64,000 bases of DNA from positions 310,001 through 374,000 of the forward strand of contig SSNU01000055.1 in NCBI GenBank assembly GCA_012064415.1. The letters run 5' to 3'. The notes under the pieces were generated by a model. It saw nothing but the letters and a program-made list of their open reading frames with translations, was not told the DNA's origin and ran no database searches. This DNA comes from Gyrodactylus bullatarudis (taxonomy: Eukaryota; Platyhelminthes; Monogenea; Gyrodactylidea; Gyrodactylidae). Positions 60,346 to 64,000 of this stretch are shown piece after piece; positions within the stretch are counted from its first letter, which is position 1; each line of letters opens with the position of its first letter. A program made the position numbers and the translations under genes.

Positions 60346-61106
60346 GCTATTACAGTATGCATTGGCACAAAAATTCAAGCACAAAAAAGAAGCTACGAGT
60401 TTAGATATATTTTAATATATTTGCATAGCTCCTTTCATTAAATTGAAGGAGTCAGAAATAAGAGGTTTTCTGTGTTTAGAAGTGAAGAAGAAAAAAGGGT
60501 TTCTTCTATGCAATGAACCCATCGATTGGTGTTCTGTTGTTAATCCTCAAAACGTAAAATAGGAAAATAGGGGGTCTGATTTACGATGACTCAGTGAGAA
60601 AGAGTATGACGTATTTGTTTGCTTTGGTAAATGAATGGATCTCTCAATCGTGAAAACGACTTTTCGTATTGATTTTCCAAAATAATTGAAATGATTTGAA
60701 AAAATCCAATACTGGTTTCAAGTTCGATTATAACTGTTCTAAAGCAATATTTTGGAATGGAAATTACCCAGCTGACTCAACTTTTGATTCTGCATCGAAT
60801 GGTGCTTAATTCGATGAGCTAGGATCAAACATGGTGAACTCTGTTGTTTCAAGAGATATGACTATGAAAATCATTCTGGTAATAGAGAGAGACATAGATG
60901 ACATGTTCGAATTTTCAACAAATTTGAAATTGAAATAACAGAGATAAGAGCACTCAAAGTGGGTTGAGAAAAATTCTTAAAATTCATCTCATTACTAATT
61001 AGTAGAGGGGTTAAAATATTTTAGTCAAATCCTCTTCTTTGTATACTTAATTAGGAAGTTCACTGTATAAAGAAAAGTGAGATCTATATTTTATTTTTTT
61101 TTCTTT
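60346..61106. other. Non-coding, with repeat debris
   Basis: Contains a diverged stretch (TTTTGATTCTGCATCGAATG at about 60781) related to the palindrome at 1-793 and to 58560-58590. No gene recognised. Confidence 0.5.
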
Positions 61107-61136
61107 CTCACTTTACGGGACTTTTACCTGTAATAG
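61107..61136 (+). repeat. 30-bp conserved motif, copy A
   Basis: CTCACTTTACGGGACTTTTA followed by CCTGTAATAG. Two related copies in the same orientation lie at 63136 and 63403. Function unknown; see findings. Confidence 0.6.
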
Positions 61137-61191
61137 TTGAAACGTGTATAATTTTCGAATGGTATAAATTTTTGTGCAAATAAACTAAAAT

Positions 61192-62081
61192 ATGAGGTCA
61201 TTTCATACAACTACAAGAGAATTCACTGTTGATAAAGTTGACCCATCACAGCTGGCTTCTATTTTCAATTGTTCAGTGAAGACTGTATATAAGACTTTGA
61301 AAAAATCAACATCCATAATCAATGTTCAACAAGAAAGACATTCACGGTTGCCATCTGGAGAGAGCGAAATATCTATTTCTATCAAAGAACGGGTGGATGA
61401 AATTCTTTCATCAAATATTAGTAATGGAGACTTAGAAAATATAGGTAAAGACGTATCAACACAGATGAGTTTTACAACTTTCAGAGGTAGTAAAACATTC
61501 TATAAAAACTTCAAGAATCGTCACAAATTAGTTGTTAGAGCTGTAAGTTGATTTTTAAGTGAAGCTATATAAATTTTGTCAAAACCTTCTTTTATTTTGC
61601 ATGAAAGGAGAAAAATATGCTCCTTACGTTATTGGTAAGATCTTTAATTTGATTCTGATTAGGCAAGTCTAAAAGACCAAGATGCTTCAGACGAAATATT
61701 CCTGCGAATTATGACGGGAATTCTAAAGCATGGAATAATACAGAAATATTTCAAAGATGGCTTAATAAATTTGGGGAATATTGTAGAGACAGGCAGGTAC
61801 TTTTGTTATTGGACATTGTTCCTTTCCACCATATTCCGATACCTCCTGATAATGTTAAATTATTATTTCTACCTCCAAATACTACATCCATCACTCAGCC
61901 TTTAGATCAAGGCATAATATGAAGTTTTAAATCAAATTTTAAAAACATTCTGATGACTCACTACGAACTCCCATCTATAGCAACTGCTTATAAGTGGATT
62001 ATTAAAGCGTTTTCAGATGTAAAAACATGTGTCATTGAAAATTGTTTTAAAAATTCCAAAATATGGAGAACAAATGAATGA
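61192..62081 (+). pseudogene. Degenerate pogo/Tigger-type transposase gene
   Basis: The first frame (61192-61551) encodes a helix-turn-helix (VDPSQLASIFNCSVKTVYKT) and a probable second DNA-binding part (FRGSKTFYKNFKNRHKLVVR). The catalytic part lies in other frames from 61725: FQRWLNKFGEYCRDRQVLLL, LDIVPFHHIPIPPDNVKLLF and LPPNTTSITQPLDQGII, then a stop at 61920-61922, and continues to 62081. The usual Asn after the second catalytic Asp is replaced by Ile, and the first catalytic block is missing, so the gene is dead. AATAAA follows the end. No terminal repeats were paired with confidence. Confidence 0.8.
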
Positions 62082-63135
62082 AATAAAAATGTTTATAACC
62101 TAACCCTAACCACTTTTTAATTTATGCTGAATATAATCGTTAGGAATGACGCCTTTTAGTTGTAAATATCAACCCAGATTAGTGAAAATAAGAAAGATGG
62201 GGTCCTATGTGAAAATTTACGATGAATGTTGTTGAATAATGATAGCAGACCCCTTTATTCACACATCAATACGTTCAATCATAAATACTGAAAGGGGAGT
62301 TCACTAGATTTGATTTGTACAATTCTATTGCAGTACTATTGAAAATCAATGGAAACCCACCAAAGTTCATTAAAAGCTAAGATAGGAATGAAAATAAAAA
62401 TGATCGGGTCCTGTGTGTTTGAAATTTTGTGATACCCCACCCTAAAGAAAATTTATCTAAGGTCCCAAAAATGTATAGACAGGATTCATAAGTAAAGAGA
62501 TAGTGGGATACATCAATGCAATAACAAAACGCATTAGGTAGGGGATTTTAATCTTCATACTAAGGGGAAGAGATTCATGATAACTCTGATTGACATGTTT
62601 ACCCCCCCCCCTCATGTACACACACATTGTACAAACATCCAAAAAAGGATGACACATTGTGTGAGTGTGTGTGTGAGAAATTGGGAAAATGAAAAATGAC
62701 TTTTGATTATTAACCTCGATGATTCGAAAATTGAAACTGATTTCAAAATAATTTTATGGCAACTATTTATGTAATAGAAGCATGAAATTTTACACACAGA
62801 CACAGAATTTTACGCTGAATCCAATGGTACTAAAATAAAGTATACATGATATTTAATTTAGCTGGTTTTGCTAGAGCCTTTTTCTGACATGATAGAAAGA
62901 TGATTTAAACTGGATAAAAATTAGCACTAAATATTAAGAACATCTACAAAATTTCATTGCTATATTGTAAAATTTAGGAATCTGATAGTAGAAACAATTT
63001 TGGAGCTTTGGGAATTTTTAGTAAGAATAAGGCTTCATTCTGATTGGTCTAACATTACTCGAATACTATTGGTCCAAATTTGATAAAATTTGGGGCAGAA
63101 ATGGTATATATATACAGTCAACTTTCATTTTCACA
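62082..63135. other. Non-coding, with simple repeats
   Basis: Contains a GTGTGAGTGTGTGTGTGAG run (about 62658-62676) and a C-run (about 62601-62609). Diverged GGGGTCCTATGTG / GCAGACCCC strings at 62190-62260 recall the loop region of the palindrome at 1-793. No gene. Confidence 0.5.
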
Positions 63136-63170
63136 GTCGTGTCACTTTACAGAGCTTTTACCTGTATCAT
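63136..63170 (+). repeat. 30-bp conserved motif, copy B
   Basis: GTCGTGTCACTTTACAGAGC followed by TTTTACCTGTATCAT. It is preceded by TATACAGTCAACTTTC and, about 70 bp upstream, by CTATTGGTCCAAATTT. Confidence 0.6.
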
Positions 63171-63402
63171 TTTTAACTTGACTTATTTCCAGATGTCGTA
63201 GAAGGTTTATTCGAATAGATATGTGTAGAAGAATTGATTTCGTGACAAAATGCCAATTTAGTAGTTAAAAAAATTTCTATACAACGAGGAATTATGATAG
63301 AATAGAAGAGAAATAATAAAGCTTCAATTTTATTGGATGATTTCTTCTTCGATTCCTATTGGTCGAAATTTCATTCCAATGTACAATTGAAATTTCTAAA
63401 AA

Positions 63403-63437
63403 GTCGTAACCCTTTACAGAGCTTTTACCTGTAATAG
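63403..63437 (+). repeat. 30-bp conserved motif, copy C
   Basis: GTCGTAACCCTTTACAGAGC followed by TTTTACCTGTAATAG. It is preceded about 47 bp upstream by CTATTGGTCGAAATTT, as copy B is. Confidence 0.6.
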
Positions 63438-64000
63438 AATTTGAAATCTGTACTATCTAAAAACTTTAAGTTAGACATTTTAAGTAATTTTTTGCATTAT
63501 CATCTTCAATGGTTTTCTGCATGTATGCAGCTGAAAGATTTTAGAGAGCACTGTATATATTGTTTTGATGAGAATTATGATGATACTTTTTAATGATACC
63601 TATTCTATTGAAACAACTAAAATCTTGTAATTATTCAAAAATGGATTTCATTGGGAACCATTTTCCAAAGAACCTTCTTCAGTACCAAACTTACCGAAAA
63701 TTGAAGTCTAAACTGACTTCGGGTTTCAGAATTTTATAACTAGAACCAAGACACAGGTAGAACCTAACAACCCAGAGATATATTCAATGCAGTTTCCAAC
63801 AATGTATGGATCCATTATAAATAAAAATAGATCCATGTGTCCCGAAGACTGAATTTTGACGTCATGATATGCCTCTTTGATCAAGGAACCGGAATCTATT
63901 CGGTAAGGAAATAAGACTATATACTGGATGCAAAAGAAAGCCTAATCGCGCATTACGGGTCTTAATAACGAAATAGTTAATCGAAAGATTAAATTCATGA
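63438..64000. other. Non-coding right edge
   Basis: AT-rich sequence with no gene, RNA or delimited repeat recognised. Confidence 0.5.

Noticed and set aside
1..64000. tRNA, rRNA, CRISPR arrays, bacterial operons
   Set aside because: No TTCGA-type tRNA arm with a matching acceptor stem, no rRNA-like segment and no regularly spaced direct repeats were seen. The palindromes are inverted, irregular and dispersed, and the genes are spliced, so the DNA is eukaryotic.

Overview
The window is AT-rich nuclear DNA of an animal. The genes I can assemble (mitochondrial calcium uniporter MCU, ciliary transition-zone protein B9D1, a FARP/FRMD7-type FERM protein and a SoxB factor) are spliced with GT-AG introns. 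Several introns are extremely short (25, 26, 26, 27, 32 and 36 bp), while others in the same genes exceed 2 to 8 kb. Among animals I know introns this short mainly from dicyemid 'mesozoans'; a flatworm or orthonectid is possible. This assignment is an inference from gene content and intron size, not a proof.

Layout. Positions 1-793 are a near-perfect palindrome. Positions 4847-16152 (minus strand) hold the 5' half of MCU, whose large introns carry palindromic repeats; its pore-forming 3' exons lie beyond the left edge. Only 79 bp separate its start codon from that of B9D1 (16232-16877, plus strand). Converging on B9D1 is a 30-exon, 2255-residue FERM protein gene (17459-31362, minus strand), whose exons all join in frame. 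Next come a small secreted-protein gene (31807-32187, minus) and a two-exon SoxB gene (32769-36826, minus). A single-exon orphan gene lies at 40474-40878 (plus).

The right part (about 45-64 kb) is mostly transposon debris: two GIY-YIG fragments of retroelements, a LINE reverse-transcriptase end, a Tc1/mariner-like inverted-repeat element, pogo/Tigger-like DDE remnants, a MULE transposase fragment, a hAT-like non-autonomous element, and a palindrome whose centre is an assembly gap (226 N).

The most distinctive feature is a dispersed family of long fold-back elements. They are flanked by TA and start AAGYTRRTTGATATGAAGT, CACCTARTTAATATGAAGAT or AAGCTATTCTCGATG. At least eight occur, some inside introns. 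One has inserted into one arm of an older palindrome, so the other arm preserves the empty site and proves a TA target duplication. Apart from these repeats the genes look like unrelated single-copy neighbours; I see no operon and no defence or biosynthetic cluster.
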